22,889 bases of DNA from a virus: positions 1-22,889 of IMG/VR virus record IMGVR_UViG_3300046535_001314. One strand, written 5' to 3'. A program made the position numbers and the translations under genes. This document shows positions 8,103-15,516 of the stretch, one piece after another; position 1 is the stretch's first letter; every line of letters starts with the position of its first letter. The notes under the pieces are model-generated. The model was not told the DNA's origin. It saw only the letters and a list, made by a program, of their open reading frames with translations, and did not search any database.

Positions 8103-10235
8103 TCAGTTGGCCCAGCCGGGCTTGCGGCCGGCGCTGCGCATCGACTGGCTGCGCGCGACGCGTGCGAGGCTCGCCGCCGTCGCGTTGTCGGTCGAAGCGT
8201 TGAACGAATGCCCGCCGAGGACAATGGTAAAGCCGGCCGGCGAAGATACCGCGCCGCCGGACGCAAAGCGCGGCAGCGCGCCGACCAGGCCGCCGGATGC
8301 GAAGGAATTGAGCCCCTGCAGGAAGCCGACTCCGAGGCGGCGCACGCTGTCGGAATTCACAACAAACTCGCCGTTGCTGAGCCGCGCCAGGATCGAGTCG
8401 CTGGTGCCGCTGCCGGGCCCGCGGATGTAGCCGCCGGATGCGAATGGACGCTCGATGCCGCCGCCGGTTGGTATTTCGCGCCAGGTGGTCGGGCCGCTTG
8501 ATATTGCGCGCGTCCCGGCCGGGTCGACATAGCCGCTGGCGGCGCGTACCGCCGCCTTGGCGTCTGCCGCTGCTTGGGGATCCATGCCCGCATATGGGTT
8601 GACGGCACTGGTATCCGTCAGGCTCTTCCCGCCGCCGCCCCTCAGAGCAATCCCCGACGTGTCGTCGCTCTTGGGGCTCCAGTCACCCGTGTCAGGCTTC
8701 TTTAGTGCCGACATCGCGGCATTCCAGATCGACACCATTGATTTGGCTAGGTTGGCGGACCATGACGCGAGGCCGCTGAATGCGCCCTCGATGTTGCCGA
8801 CGGTAATTTTTGTGTTCTCGGTGACAGACTTGGTTAGCTGGTTCCATTGCGCGGCCGACGTCTGCGCCAGTGGTTGCGCTCCCTTCCCGCGGTCTTCGGG
8901 CAGTGGCATCGCCGCGATGCTCGGGTCGCCAAAGGCGCCGCCGCCGCCCGGGCCTTGCCCCGACAGGCTTTTCCACAACGCGTCGTGCGCGGCTTTTAAC
9001 TGCTCGTCGCCCCACCGCATCGACGCCAGCAGCGCCTGCCAATCGGCTTCGATGATGGCAATGTTTTTCTTGAATTCGTCGATCGCGAGGAATTCTTCCC
9101 AAGCGCTTTTTTGTCCCGCCGGTCGGCTCAGAAACTCTTGTAATTGGTGGATCCACCGCGTCGCGTCGGGAAACACCATCAACGCGATCTGCTGCTGCAG
9201 TCCCTGGTAACTTTCGGTGACGTCATCGACCGCGATGGCGTATTCGAGCGCTTTCTTTTCGGTTTGCGGGTCGAGCAACGTGCCCTGTTGCTTCATAGCG
9301 GCGAGAAGTTTTTCTCGCTCGTTAATAAATTTGTTGAGCGATGGCAGCGCTCGATCCAGCGATAAGCCCGTAAGATCCAGAGAGCGAAGGTTCGCTTCGG
9401 CGTATTTCCCGGCGGCGACGAGGTTGTTTAATTCGGTCGCAATCCCCTTGACCACCGCCTGCGTTCGGTCAGCGCCCGAGCCGGGAAACTGCCGGTACAA
9501 ATCCGTAATATTGACCCGTACGCCCTTTAGCTTGTCGCCAAAGTCAACCGCTTCCTTGCTCGCGCCGCGGTACACCTGCACCGCCGTGGTGCCGAACGTC
9601 GTAACCTCGCTGGTCAAATCCTTGACCCCGCCGCGCAGGGTGGCGGGGCCGCCTAGAGTCCCGCCGGCTTGCAGCGCGGCTCGCTCGGCGTCGCGGATTG
9701 CCCCGGCGATCTTGTCGATGACGCTCGTCGCGTCCGCCGCCGAGCCGCCGGTCTCCCTGAAAGCCTTCCCCAGCGCCTGGACGTTCTGGGTGCCGGCGCC
9801 GGTTTGCTTGGCCTGGTCGGTGATCGCCTTGATGCGGTCGCTGACCTCGCCGAGCGTGCGGATGACCTGGGTTCCGACGAGGCCGGCTAGACCGAATTTA
9901 GTAGCCCTCAGCACCTCGTTGCTGAGGCCCGCGGCGTGCGTCAGATGGGAGAGCTCGATCCCCATCCGGCGAAAGGTCTCGGTGTGTTCGGTGTTGGCGC
10001 GCGTGCTGGCGTGCGTTACGACGGTATGCTTGACGATCTCCCGGTCCAGCGACTGAAGCTGCCGCGTCACTTCCAGATAACGGGCCGGGTCAGCGCCCTT
10101 GTTTTGCGCCTGCTCTTGCGCGAGTTGTCGCCACTCCTTTCTGACATCCCGCAGCGACGCCTGCAGAACCCCGAGTTGCGCCTTCGCCTGGGTGACGTCG
10201 GCCGAGATGCCGATCGAAACATTGTTGTCAGCCAT
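8103..10235 (-). CDS. Tail tape measure protein
   Basis: This 710-residue protein should set tail length and be held inside the tail tube. The N-terminal 80 residues are helical and charged (VTQAKAQLGVLQASLRDVRK, then EWRQLAQEQAQ), and a hydrophobic segment lies near 105-125 (KFGLAGLVGTQVI). The C-terminal part has the Gly-rich signature of many tape measures, SNGEFVVNSDSVRRLG, flanked by three FASGG motifs. No lysozyme or peptidase domain is visible. The ATG has AGGAG ten bases upstream and overlaps the chaperone T frame by 8 bases. At a typical rise of about 1.5 angstrom per residue for helical tape measures the tail would be roughly 0.1 micrometre long, which is an estimate only. Its position after the frameshift gene pair is diagnostic. 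Confidence 0.88.
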   Translation of the reverse strand: MADNNVSIGISADVTQAKAQLGVLQASLRDVRKEWRQLAQEQAQNKGADPARYLEVTRQLQSLDREIVKHTVVTHASTRANTEHTETFRRMGIELSHLTHAAGLSNEVLRATKFGLAGLVGTQVIRTLGEVSDRIKAITDQAKQTGAGTQNVQALGKAFRETGGSAADATSVIDKIAGAIRDAERAALQAGGTLGGPATLRGGVKDLTSEVTTFGTTAVQVYRGASKEAVDFGDKLKGVRVNITDLYRQFPGSGADRTQAVVKGIATELNNLVAAGKYAEANLRSLDLTGLSLDRALPSLNKFINEREKLLAAMKQQGTLLDPQTEKKALEYAIAVDDVTESYQGLQQQIALMVFPDATRWIHQLQEFLSRPAGQKSAWEEFLAIDEFKKNIAIIEADWQALLASMRWGDEQLKAAHDALWKSLSGQGPGGGGAFGDPSIAAMPLPEDRGKGAQPLAQTSAAQWNQLTKSVTENTKITVGNIEGAFSGLASWSANLAKSMVSIWNAAMSALKKPDTGDWSPKSDDTSGIALRGGGGKSLTDTSAVNPYAGMDPQAAADAKAAVRAASGYVDPAGTRAISSGPTTWREIPTGGGIERPFASGGYIRGPGSGTSDSILARLSNGEFVVNSDSVRRLGVGFLQGLNSFASGGLVGALPRFASGGAVSSPAGFTIVLGGHSFNASTDNATAASLARVARSQSMRSAGRKPGWAN

Positions 10236-10386
10236 CTGCCGCCCACTCCTTCAATTGCCCGTGGATTGCCTTTTCGTCGCCGCGGGCGGCCAGCGTGCTG
10301 ATGTGCAGTTGCTCGCGCAGTTCGTCCCGCCGGCGCCGCTCGGCGATAAACAGGAACGCCGCCAATTGGCGCGGCGTGTACTCCAT
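10228..10386 (-). CDS. Tail assembly chaperone T-like extension (frameshift and/or own start)
   Basis: As a separate gene this is a 52-residue helical, highly charged peptide (MEYTPRQLAAFLFIAERRRR, then DELREQLH). Its ATG overlaps the stop of the G-like gene as TGATG. The same frame is open upstream to 10566, so it overlaps the G-like gene and can also be reached by a -1 frameshift at the CCCTTTA heptamer (10521-10515). That would append 95 residues to the G-like protein. This mirrors lambda gpG/gpGT, where the T part binds the tail tube protein and the G part the tape measure. No good ribosome binding site precedes the ATG, so translation would rely on coupling or on frameshifting. The function is inferred from position and from the slippery site. 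Confidence 0.7.
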   Translation of the reverse strand: MEYTPRQLAAFLFIAERRRRDELREQLHISTLAARGDEKAIHGQLKEWAADG

Positions 10387-10847
10387 CACTTCGCTACGGT
10401 CATGTCCGGCGGCGATGAGCCGTTCGGCAGCGGCGGCACATTCGTATCCGGGGCCCTGCCAGACCGGCCGACGACGAGGCCGCCGGCGCGCAGCAGGACG
10501 GCGACCCGTTCCAGTAAAGGGGAGACACCCCGCGGGAAGGTGAGTTCGTAGATCGCCTCCAGGCAATCGAGGATCTCGTCCGGAGAAAGCGCGCCGCCGG
10601 CAACCACCGCAGCCGCATCCGGTTGCCCGGCCGCCTCGGCGACGATCGCCGCAACCGCGTCGGGCGCCTGCAGCGCCACCTGCGTGATCGTCACGTCGGT
10701 GTCGTTCTCGGTGAAGAGGTCGCGCAGCGTCATGAACTGCAGGAAGAGGTCCGCGATCTGGCGCAGCCCGAGGCCGCGCAGTTCAAGTTCGCCCGCGGCG
10801 GTCTGCACGGCCCGCTTTTGCGGGACGATGTCGGTGAGCGAGATCAA
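10386..10847 (-). CDS. Tail assembly chaperone, G-like
   Basis: This protein of 153 residues lies directly between the tail tube gene and the tape measure, the fixed place of the tail assembly chaperone in siphophages. I take the TTG at 10847, which overlaps the tail-tube stop as TTGA and has GGGGG about ten bases upstream. A GTG at 10895 would add 16 residues but overlap the tail tube gene by 52 bases. The N-terminus (ISLTDIVPQKRAVQTAAGEL) runs into helical, acidic segments, with LRQIADLFLQFMTLRDLF and SPDEILDCLEAIYEL. The C-terminal 40 residues after the slippery site are Pro/Gly-rich and look unstructured, as expected for the unshifted product. Confidence 0.75.
   Translation of the reverse strand: MISLTDIVPQKRAVQTAAGELELRGLGLRQIADLFLQFMTLRDLFTENDTDVTITQVALQAPDAVAAIVAEAAGQPDAAAVVAGGALSPDEILDCLEAIYELTFPRGVSPLLERVAVLLRAGGLVVGRSGRAPDTNVPPLPNGSSPPDMTVAK
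10515..10521 (-). other. Programmed -1 ribosomal frameshift heptamer CCCTTTA
   Basis: On the minus strand C CCT TTA lies with the codons TCC CCT TTA in the G-like frame, matching the X XXY YYZ rule. Slipping back one base pairs CCC and TTT and continues in the T-like frame, which is open from 10566 to its stop at 10228. Five bases downstream a small stem-loop, ACGG-GTCG-CCGT (10509-10498), could help pausing. With the TTG start, the shifted product would have 111 + 95 = 206 residues. Location and geometry match the conserved frameshift of tailed-phage chaperones. Confidence 0.75.
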
Positions 10848-11374
10848 GGGCCGGTAACCCCCAGGAAGGCGAGCAGCAAGTTGTCGTAGGTCCACTCTTC
10901 GAGGATCAGGTTCAGCGTCGCGGCCTTTTCGTGCAGGATTTCCAGATCCTTGATCCGCACGCCCTGGCGCGAGGAATAGTGCGGCAGGGTGGTAACGTTC
11001 GGGACAAACTCAAAGGTCGGCGCGTCGCCGACATCGCGATAGGTGACATCCCCCGGGCCCTGGATCGAGATGACGCCCTTGCCGAGGTAGTACATGCTGG
11101 TCAGCGGACTGACGAGCGTCGTGTCGGGATGGGTGATGGTGCCGAAAATGCCGGTTTCGTCGGCCAAGACCTCGCCGGTCAGATGCAGTTGCCCCCAGGC
11201 GTCCGAAATGAGCCCGATCGGGTTGCCGGGGCGGAACATGACGTTGGTCAGTTCCATCGTCAGCTTTGGCCCCTGGTCGTTGGCCCCGGTAAACTTCACT
11301 CCCGCCAGGATCGTGCCCGACCCGAAGACGTTGATGGTGCCGGGCGTTGCGACGCGCGGTGATGCTGTTTCCAT
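10844..11374 (-). CDS. Major tail (tube) protein
   Basis: This 176-residue protein is taken as the tail tube subunit. It lies between the head-tail adaptor cluster and the chaperone/tape measure genes, which is where the tube gene sits in siphophages. The sequence is beta-rich, beginning METASPRVATPGTINVFGSG, with FEFVPNVTTLPHYSSRQGVR in the middle and the C-terminal helix LEILHEKAATLNLILEEW. Tube proteins often show such a beta-sandwich followed by a helix. The ATG has a strong GGAGG nine bases upstream, the best ribosome binding site of the tail block, fitting a highly expressed protein. No cysteine or signal peptide is present. Confidence 0.8.
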   Translation of the reverse strand: METASPRVATPGTINVFGSGTILAGVKFTGANDQGPKLTMELTNVMFRPGNPIGLISDAWGQLHLTGEVLADETGIFGTITHPDTTLVSPLTSMYYLGKGVISIQGPGDVTYRDVGDAPTFEFVPNVTTLPHYSSRQGVRIKDLEILHEKAATLNLILEEWTYDNLLLAFLGVTGP

Positions 11375-11389
11375 GTTGTGAGTCCTCCG

Positions 11390-11866
11390 TTATCGGGTTG
11401 GAGCCGTCGTCCCTTGCATGGCTTTTATGACCGCTTCTGTGATCTCGGCCTTAGCGCGTTGCTGTATCGCCGCCTCGGGGCCACGCAGGAAATTATGCGC
11501 CCTGATATTCGCGCGCCTGGTGTAGCCGCGCACCGCGCCCGAGCGGCGCCTGTAACTCCGCACATCAACAGCGCGGTGCGCGCCATATTCCAGCGCCGCG
11601 GCGGCGATATTGAAGGCGTCCCCGGCGTTCGCCAGCACGCGCACCCGGCCCCGCACGAAGTTCTCGCCCTGGTCGACAAAGGCCCGGGTGTTTGAGATCA
11701 GCGCCCCGGTGCGGCGCGGCTCCAGCGAATGAACCTGCGCCAGCAGTTCGTTGGTCAAGCCCGAAATCACCGGCAGCAGCGCCTGCCTTAAGAGGTCCGG
11801 CAGCTTGTCGATGTGCACGGTCAGCAGCCGGTCGTCCATCGTCACAGTCAGGTTGACGTCGCTCAT
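11390..11866 (-). CDS. HK97 gp10-like head-tail/minor tail component
   Basis: This 158-residue protein starts at an ATG overlapping the preceding stop as ATGA. Its N-terminus (MSDVNLTVTMDDRLLTVHID) runs into KLPDLLRQALLPVISGLTNE and HSLEPRRTGALISNTRAFVD, the helix-then-RRTGAL arrangement typical of the HK97 gp10-like family, which acts at the head-tail junction during tail completion. The C-terminal third is very basic (YRRRSGAVRGYTRRANIRAH) and may contact DNA in the portal channel, which is inference. The frame is open further upstream to 12271, but that part is an Arg-rich shadow of the neighbouring gene. It lies 15 bases from the tail tube gene. Confidence 0.75.
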   Translation of the reverse strand: MSDVNLTVTMDDRLLTVHIDKLPDLLRQALLPVISGLTNELLAQVHSLEPRRTGALISNTRAFVDQGENFVRGRVRVLANAGDAFNIAAAALEYGAHRAVDVRSYRRRSGAVRGYTRRANIRAHNFLRGPEAAIQQRAKAEITEAVIKAMQGTTAPTR

Positions 11867-12315
11867 GCGGCGAGGTCCGCCAGGTTCCAGGTGTAGGTGA
11901 AGACCAGCGACAGGTCGATCCGGTGCTCCTGCGCCTCGGCGCCCGGCACCGCGACGACGGCGCCGCCATAGCGGATGCGGCCCTGCCAGCAATAGGAGAG
12001 CAGCGTCGCATCGCCGAGCACCGCTGCCAGCACGCGGCTTCGGTAGAGCGACAACAGCCCGCCGCCATCGACCGCGTCGGTGCCGCGCACATGGATTGAG
12101 AGCGCCGGGGAGAGTTCCATCCGCTGGATCTGCGGCAGCATCGACAGCCCCGTCGGCGGCGCGTCGGTAAACTGTTCTGATCCGTCGAGGATGACGATCG
12201 CCGGCCGGCCGAGCCCGCCGACGTCGAGCCGGTTGCGCGCGACCGCTTGCACGCCCTCGACCGCGGCGCATACTGTCACCAGCCGCGCCAGGATCAATTC
12301 GCGGGCGTCAGCCAC
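11863..12315 (-). CDS. Tail terminator-like protein
   Basis: This 150-residue protein uses a GTG start that overlaps the preceding gene by 8 bases. The order N-terminal helix (ARELILARLVTVCAAVEGVQ), beta strands (RPAIVILDGSEQF), hinge (LPQIQRMELSPALSIHV) and C-terminal strand HRIDLSLVFTYTWNLADL fits phage tail terminator/minor tail proteins that cap the tube before it joins the head. Its place in the connector-adaptor-gp10-tube series supports this. In many siphophages the terminator follows the gp10-like gene, whereas here it precedes it. No ribosome binding site is obvious, so coupling is likely. Confidence 0.65.
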   Translation of the reverse strand: MADARELILARLVTVCAAVEGVQAVARNRLDVGGLGRPAIVILDGSEQFTDAPPTGLSMLPQIQRMELSPALSIHVRGTDAVDGGGLLSLYRSRVLAAVLGDATLLSYCWQGRIRYGGAVVAVPGAEAQEHRIDLSLVFTYTWNLADLAA

Positions 12316-12649
12316 GGCAGAACATGTTGATGCGGACGAGGACGCCGCCGTATTTCAGGAACCCCACCTCCTCGATGTTCGAGGGGTTGCCGTCGACCAA
12401 AACGCGGTCGTCGCGGCTCGGCAGCCCAAAGGCGCCGAGCCCGGTCGGGCTCAGTATGACGCGGATCGGCTGCACGCTGCCGGCTTCGAGGTCTTGCGGC
12501 ACGTAGCTACGCACCGCCGCCGGGCAGGTCACCGACTGCGCGACCGAAATGCCGCCGGTCGCGTCAACCGCGGTGCGCTCCAAGACGACGCTCTGGCCGT
12601 AGCCGGCGATCGCCTTGTCGAGCCGCGCGATGATGACCTCGGGCGTCAT
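12308..12649 (-). CDS. Head-tail adaptor-like protein
   Basis: This 113-residue protein begins at an ATG overlapping the upstream stop as ATGA (MTPEVIIARLDKAIAGYGQS). It continues with VVLERTAV and ends in a beta-rich half that includes RDDRVLVDGNPSNIEEVG and VLVRINMF. An N-terminal helix followed by a small beta-barrel with a VLV.G....I motif is typical of head-tail joining proteins (stopper/adaptor group). The frame is open upstream to 12793, but that stretch is His/Arg-rich shadow sequence. It is translationally coupled on both sides, with an 8-base overlap with the terminator-like gene. The function is inferred from size, pattern and position. Confidence 0.68.
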   Translation of the reverse strand: MTPEVIIARLDKAIAGYGQSVVLERTAVDATGGISVAQSVTCPAAVRSYVPQDLEAGSVQPIRVILSPTGLGAFGLPSRDDRVLVDGNPSNIEEVGFLKYGGVLVRINMFCRG

Positions 12650-13287
12650 ACCGTCAACATCCGGTAAGGCGCCAGGAACTCGCGCACATTGCTCGGCATG
12701 CCCGGCGAGGTGGTGTCGGAATAATAGACGTGCGTGATGACGTCGGGGATCGACTCGGTGCGCAGCGTCGGGTCGCGGCCGACCGCGAACCATCGCGCCG
12801 CCAGGTATTCGAGCGCCGCGCTCTGCACGTCGGCCGGGATCGGGTCGAAGCCGGCGGTGTAGTCGACCACCAAGAGCGGGCTTGCCCAGACGCTCGGGTC
12901 CAGCGAGGCGGCGTCGAGCCGGTAAAGGCTGCCGGTTTCCGGGTAGACTTCGAGGAGGGTCGGGTCGAGCGCGGCGCCGTCATCGACGACCGCCACCAGC
13001 GGCACGCCGCCGGGGTCGAGCACGATCGGGTATTGCCGCGTCACCAGCGGCTCGCCCCACCGACCACAGGCGCCGCGGACCTGGTCGCGGTAGGACTGCA
13101 CCACGAACACCCGGTCGCAGTAGTTGTTGATCGCCTGCGACACCGAGTCGATCTGCTGCTGCAGCGCGGCATCCTGCGAGGTGTCGGCGGGGTCGATGCC
13201 GAGCGCCGCCTTCGCCTGGTCGAGCGTCACCAGCGCCAGGCTCGTCGCCGGCGTCGTGACCCGGCTGATCCGGTAGTCGGCGCTCAC
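12646..13287 (-). CDS. Head-tail connector (gp6-like) protein
   Basis: This 213-residue protein starts at GTG 13287, which overlaps the collagen-like gene stop as GTGA, with GGGTGG just upstream. The N-terminal half has the gp6-like connector pattern: LALVTLDQAKAALGIDPAD, then a helix (LQQQIDSVSQAINNYCDRVF) that should build the ring under the portal. The second half (VYPETGSLYRLDAASLDPSV, then LLVVDYTAGFD, then VQSAALEYLAARWF) is the fold common in phage connector proteins of the longer type. The frame continues upstream to 13485 only as Arg-rich shadow. It follows the portal and a collagen-like gene, so it belongs to the neck. Confidence 0.8.
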   Translation of the reverse strand: MSADYRISRVTTPATSLALVTLDQAKAALGIDPADTSQDAALQQQIDSVSQAINNYCDRVFVVQSYRDQVRGACGRWGEPLVTRQYPIVLDPGGVPLVAVVDDGAALDPTLLEVYPETGSLYRLDAASLDPSVWASPLLVVDYTAGFDPIPADVQSAALEYLAARWFAVGRDPTLRTESIPDVITHVYYSDTTSPGMPSNVREFLAPYRMLTV

Positions 13288-14198
13288 CGCGCCACCCGCG
13301 TCAGCACGGGATAAAAATCGCAGGACAGCACCGTGCCGTCGCTGAGCCGCAGCGTCAGGAGGCCATCGGTGTCGACTTCGAGCGCCGCGGGCGACGCCGC
13401 TGCCGCACCGGGCGGACCGCGCTCGCCGCGTTGGCCCGGTTCCCCAGGCTTGCCCCGATTCCCCGACGCGGCAATAAGCTGCCACCCGTCACCGGGGCAG
13501 GCACCCGGCCGGTCGGTCCGAGCGACAAAGCTCGAACCGCCGAGCGCCACGACGTCCATCTTCGAATAGTCCGCATCTTTGCTCCAAGTGCCGCGGACGC
13601 TAAACGACCCGCCATCGGCGCCGTCGCGGCCGGCGGCCGCCAACCGGCACCAATCCTCGCCCGGCGGTTCGCGGCCGGTGTCGCGCGCGGCCTGGAAGGT
13701 TTCCCCGGCGTGAACGACGACATCGCCGGCGTAGTGGACGCCCTCGGTCCACACCCGAACCACCGGCAGCAAGCCCGGTGCACCCTCGGGGCCCGGTGGG
13801 CCGGTGATGCTCTCGCCGGGCTCACCGCGCGGCCCAGGCGGGCCCTCGGCGCCGGCAATGCCCGGGGCTCCCTCAGGGCCCGGCGGGCCTTCAATGCTCT
13901 CCCCTGGCGCCCCAGGTTCGCCGTTGCGCAATTCCGCCAGCCGCGTCGCGACTGCCTCGCCCAGCGCCCGCTCGGCCCGGTCGGCGCGCAGCTCGCTTTC
14001 CGCCCGCGCTGCCCGCAATGCCGCGATCTCCTCGCGCACCTCGGAGAGCGCCGCCCCGACCTGCAGGCGCAATTCCCGTTCGAGGGTGCCGACGACAAAG
14101 CCGAGTTCAGCCGCCAGCGGGTCACGCGGCAAAGCGACGCTGTTCGTCATACGCTGCGCGGAACGAAGCGAGTTTGCTTGCGGTGTCGTCGCCGCCAT
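13284..14198 (-). CDS. Collagen-like neck/head fibre protein with carbohydrate-binding-like modules
   Basis: This 304-residue protein starts at the ATG at 14198, preceded by AGGGGAG; the ATG at 14213 lacks such a site. The domains in order are: a helical, heptad-like coiled coil (about 28-91, rich in Arg, Glu, Ala and Leu); a collagen-like Gly-X-Y segment with a few interruptions (92-143); two carbohydrate-binding-like units (146-187 and 199-243), each with W....Y..GDVV or W....Y..MDVV, then an F.A segment and a final W; a second short collagen segment (246-267); and a beta-rich tail. It overlaps the portal gene by 77 bases and precedes the connector. A trimeric fibre attached to the head or neck that touches surface sugars is the natural reading. 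The carbohydrate-binding assignment is by motif only. Confidence 0.75.
   Translation of the reverse strand: MAATTPQANSLRSAQRMTNSVALPRDPLAAELGFVVGTLERELRLQVGAALSEVREEIAALRAARAESELRADRAERALGEAVATRLAELRNGEPGAPGESIEGPPGPEGAPGIAGAEGPPGPRGEPGESITGPPGPEGAPGLLPVVRVWTEGVHYAGDVVVHAGETFQAARDTGREPPGEDWCRLAAAGRDGADGGSFSVRGTWSKDADYSKMDVVALGGSSFVARTDRPGACPGDGWQLIAASGNRGKPGEPGQRGERGPPGAAAASPAALEVDTDGLLTLRLSDGTVLSCDFYPVLTRVAR
13773..13904 (-). repeat. Duplicated 15-residue collagen unit
   Basis: The collagen segment contains GESIEGPPGPEGAPG at residues 99-113 and GESITGPPGPEGAPG at 128-142, which differ at one residue. The spacing is 29 residues, with AGAEGPPGPRG-type sequence between. Collagen repeats of this kind can expand or contract by recombination and could tune fibre length. 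Confidence 0.75.
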
Positions 14199-15516
14199 CG
14201 GCGCTCCCCTCATCGGGATTGACTGGGTCGGCCGGTGGCGCGGCCGGCGGCGGCAGCGCGGCTTGCGGCGAGGGCGGTTGCAGATCGGCGCCGTAGGACA
14301 GCGGGACGACCTGCTGCTGCACCCGCGGTTGCTTGCCGTAGCCGCCCGGCACCGCCGGCAGGTCTTCCTCGGCCCGCGCCTCGTCGGGGCTGTAGATGCC
14401 CGAAATCACGCCGCGCGACAGCGCCTCGATGCGCTCGCGATAGGCCGAGCGTAAGAGCGCCTTGGTGTCGAGCTCGAGGTACTCGTCGGGCACGCCCTTG
14501 AGGTTGAACAATTGACCGAAGGCTTCCTCGATATGATTCAGCGTGAACCCGAGCCCCGAGGCGATCCACGACTGCATCAGGAGCTCGGTCGAGGCGTAGG
14601 TGGTGCCGCCGACGCCCAGGATCGCCAGCGGGATGCGCATCGCCAGCGCGATATTCTGGTCCGACATCTTCAGCATTTCGGCCAGTTGCGCATCGACCGC
14701 TGACGTGGCGATCGGCTGCGCCTTCAGCCCGGCGGTGAGGATCGGCGTGCCGCCGACATTCTCGTTGTGCGTCTGCTCGTTCCACCAGGCGCGCAGTTCC
14801 TGCGCCTGCTCGCGCTTCAGTACCTGGTCGGTGGTGAGCAGGAAGCTCGGCCGGGCCTGGTTGATGTAGAAACTGACCTGCTGCCCCAGCGCGGCGTTGT
14901 TCATTGCCAGGTCGAGCGCCGCCGCCAGGATGGGTGAAGCGCCTTTCAGCGGGTGCCGCGGGGTGTGAAGGCGGACGTGCAAGACGTCGCGCGCCGGCAC
15001 CGGATAGGTGATGTCGAGCCGCTGCTCGACTACCTGGTTGCCGTGCAAGCTGTAGAATATCGAACCGTCCTCGGCGATCTGCGGCACGCCCTCGCGCATC
15101 AGGTGCAATTCGATGATCTCGGCGCGGTTGTTGCGCACGGCCAGCGCGAAGGTCTCGCCGCGCTCGTAGAGTCGGCGGGTCAGGTTTAGCAGGAAGTCGG
15201 AAATGCTTTGGTAGTCGTTCGGCCGCCGCATGATGCGGCTGAGCGCCGAATTGGTGACGCGCTCGCGGCCGCCGTTGTCGAGGGCGCGCCAGTGGTCGCC
15301 GGGGCACATCGGCACGGTTTGGCTGTAGGCGCTGACGCAGGCCTCCAGCATCGCGCTCTGCGAGCCATAGGGCTGCAGGTTGTGGCCGCTCTGCCAGTAG
15401 TTCCAATACCGCCCAACGCTGGCGCTGAGCCAGCCGTCGGACAGCATATAGGGGCCCGGACGATACTGCCCCTCGGCCGCGCGGCCCCAGGGCAGCATCC
15501 GGGTCAGCCAGTTCAC
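14122..15516 (-). CDS. HK97-family portal protein
   Basis: This 464-residue protein is the dodecameric portal through which DNA enters and leaves the head. I start it at the GTG at 15516: AAAGG lies eight bases upstream and the GTG overlaps the stop of the SGNH gene as GTGA. The longer reading from a TTG at 15543 lacks a ribosome binding site. HK97-portal phrases include RIMRRPNDYQSISDFLLNLT, LYERGETFALAVRN, DVLHVRLHTP, LTTDQVLKREQAQELRAWWN, SDQNIALAMRIPLAILGVGG and STELLMQSWIASGLG. The C-terminus is Pro/Gln/Ala-rich and probably flexible. It lies downstream of the capsid gene, not upstream as in HK97. Its first codons are partly duplicated about 1.9 kb upstream in transcription order (17427-17414). 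Confidence 0.9.
   Translation of the reverse strand: MNWLTRMLPWGRAAEGQYRPGPYMLSDGWLSASVGRYWNYWQSGHNLQPYGSQSAMLEACVSAYSQTVPMCPGDHWRALDNGGRERVTNSALSRIMRRPNDYQSISDFLLNLTRRLYERGETFALAVRNNRAEIIELHLMREGVPQIAEDGSIFYSLHGNQVVEQRLDITYPVPARDVLHVRLHTPRHPLKGASPILAAALDLAMNNAALGQQVSFYINQARPSFLLTTDQVLKREQAQELRAWWNEQTHNENVGGTPILTAGLKAQPIATSAVDAQLAEMLKMSDQNIALAMRIPLAILGVGGTTYASTELLMQSWIASGLGFTLNHIEEAFGQLFNLKGVPDEYLELDTKALLRSAYRERIEALSRGVISGIYSPDEARAEEDLPAVPGGYGKQPRVQQQVVPLSYGADLQPPSPQAALPPPAAPPADPVNPDEGSADGGDDTASKLASFRAAYDEQRRFAA
15501..15514 (-). repeat. Repeat copy at the start of the portal gene
   Basis: This 14-base sequence, GAACTGGCTGACCC read on the minus strand, covers portal codons 2-6. It matches the copy at 17427-17414 in 13 of 14 bases. 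The match continues imperfectly downstream (CGGATG with TGGGGC versus CGCATG with TGGGGC) after a 21-base difference. Confidence 0.7.

Noticed and set aside
8102-8266. Upstream extension of the tail adaptor frame
   Set aside because: It overlaps the tape measure C-terminus, has shadow composition and no ribosome binding site, so a TTG start after the tape-measure stop is preferred.
10445-10475. GGGCCCC stretch as the frameshift site in the chaperone pair
   Set aside because: It is not in the X XXY YYZ register of the upstream frame. The CCCTTTA site is in the right register.
14210-15406. 398-codon minus-strand frame inside the portal gene
   Set aside because: It is an Arg/Ala/Pro-rich shadow of the portal frame. 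The portal frame has clear family motifs.
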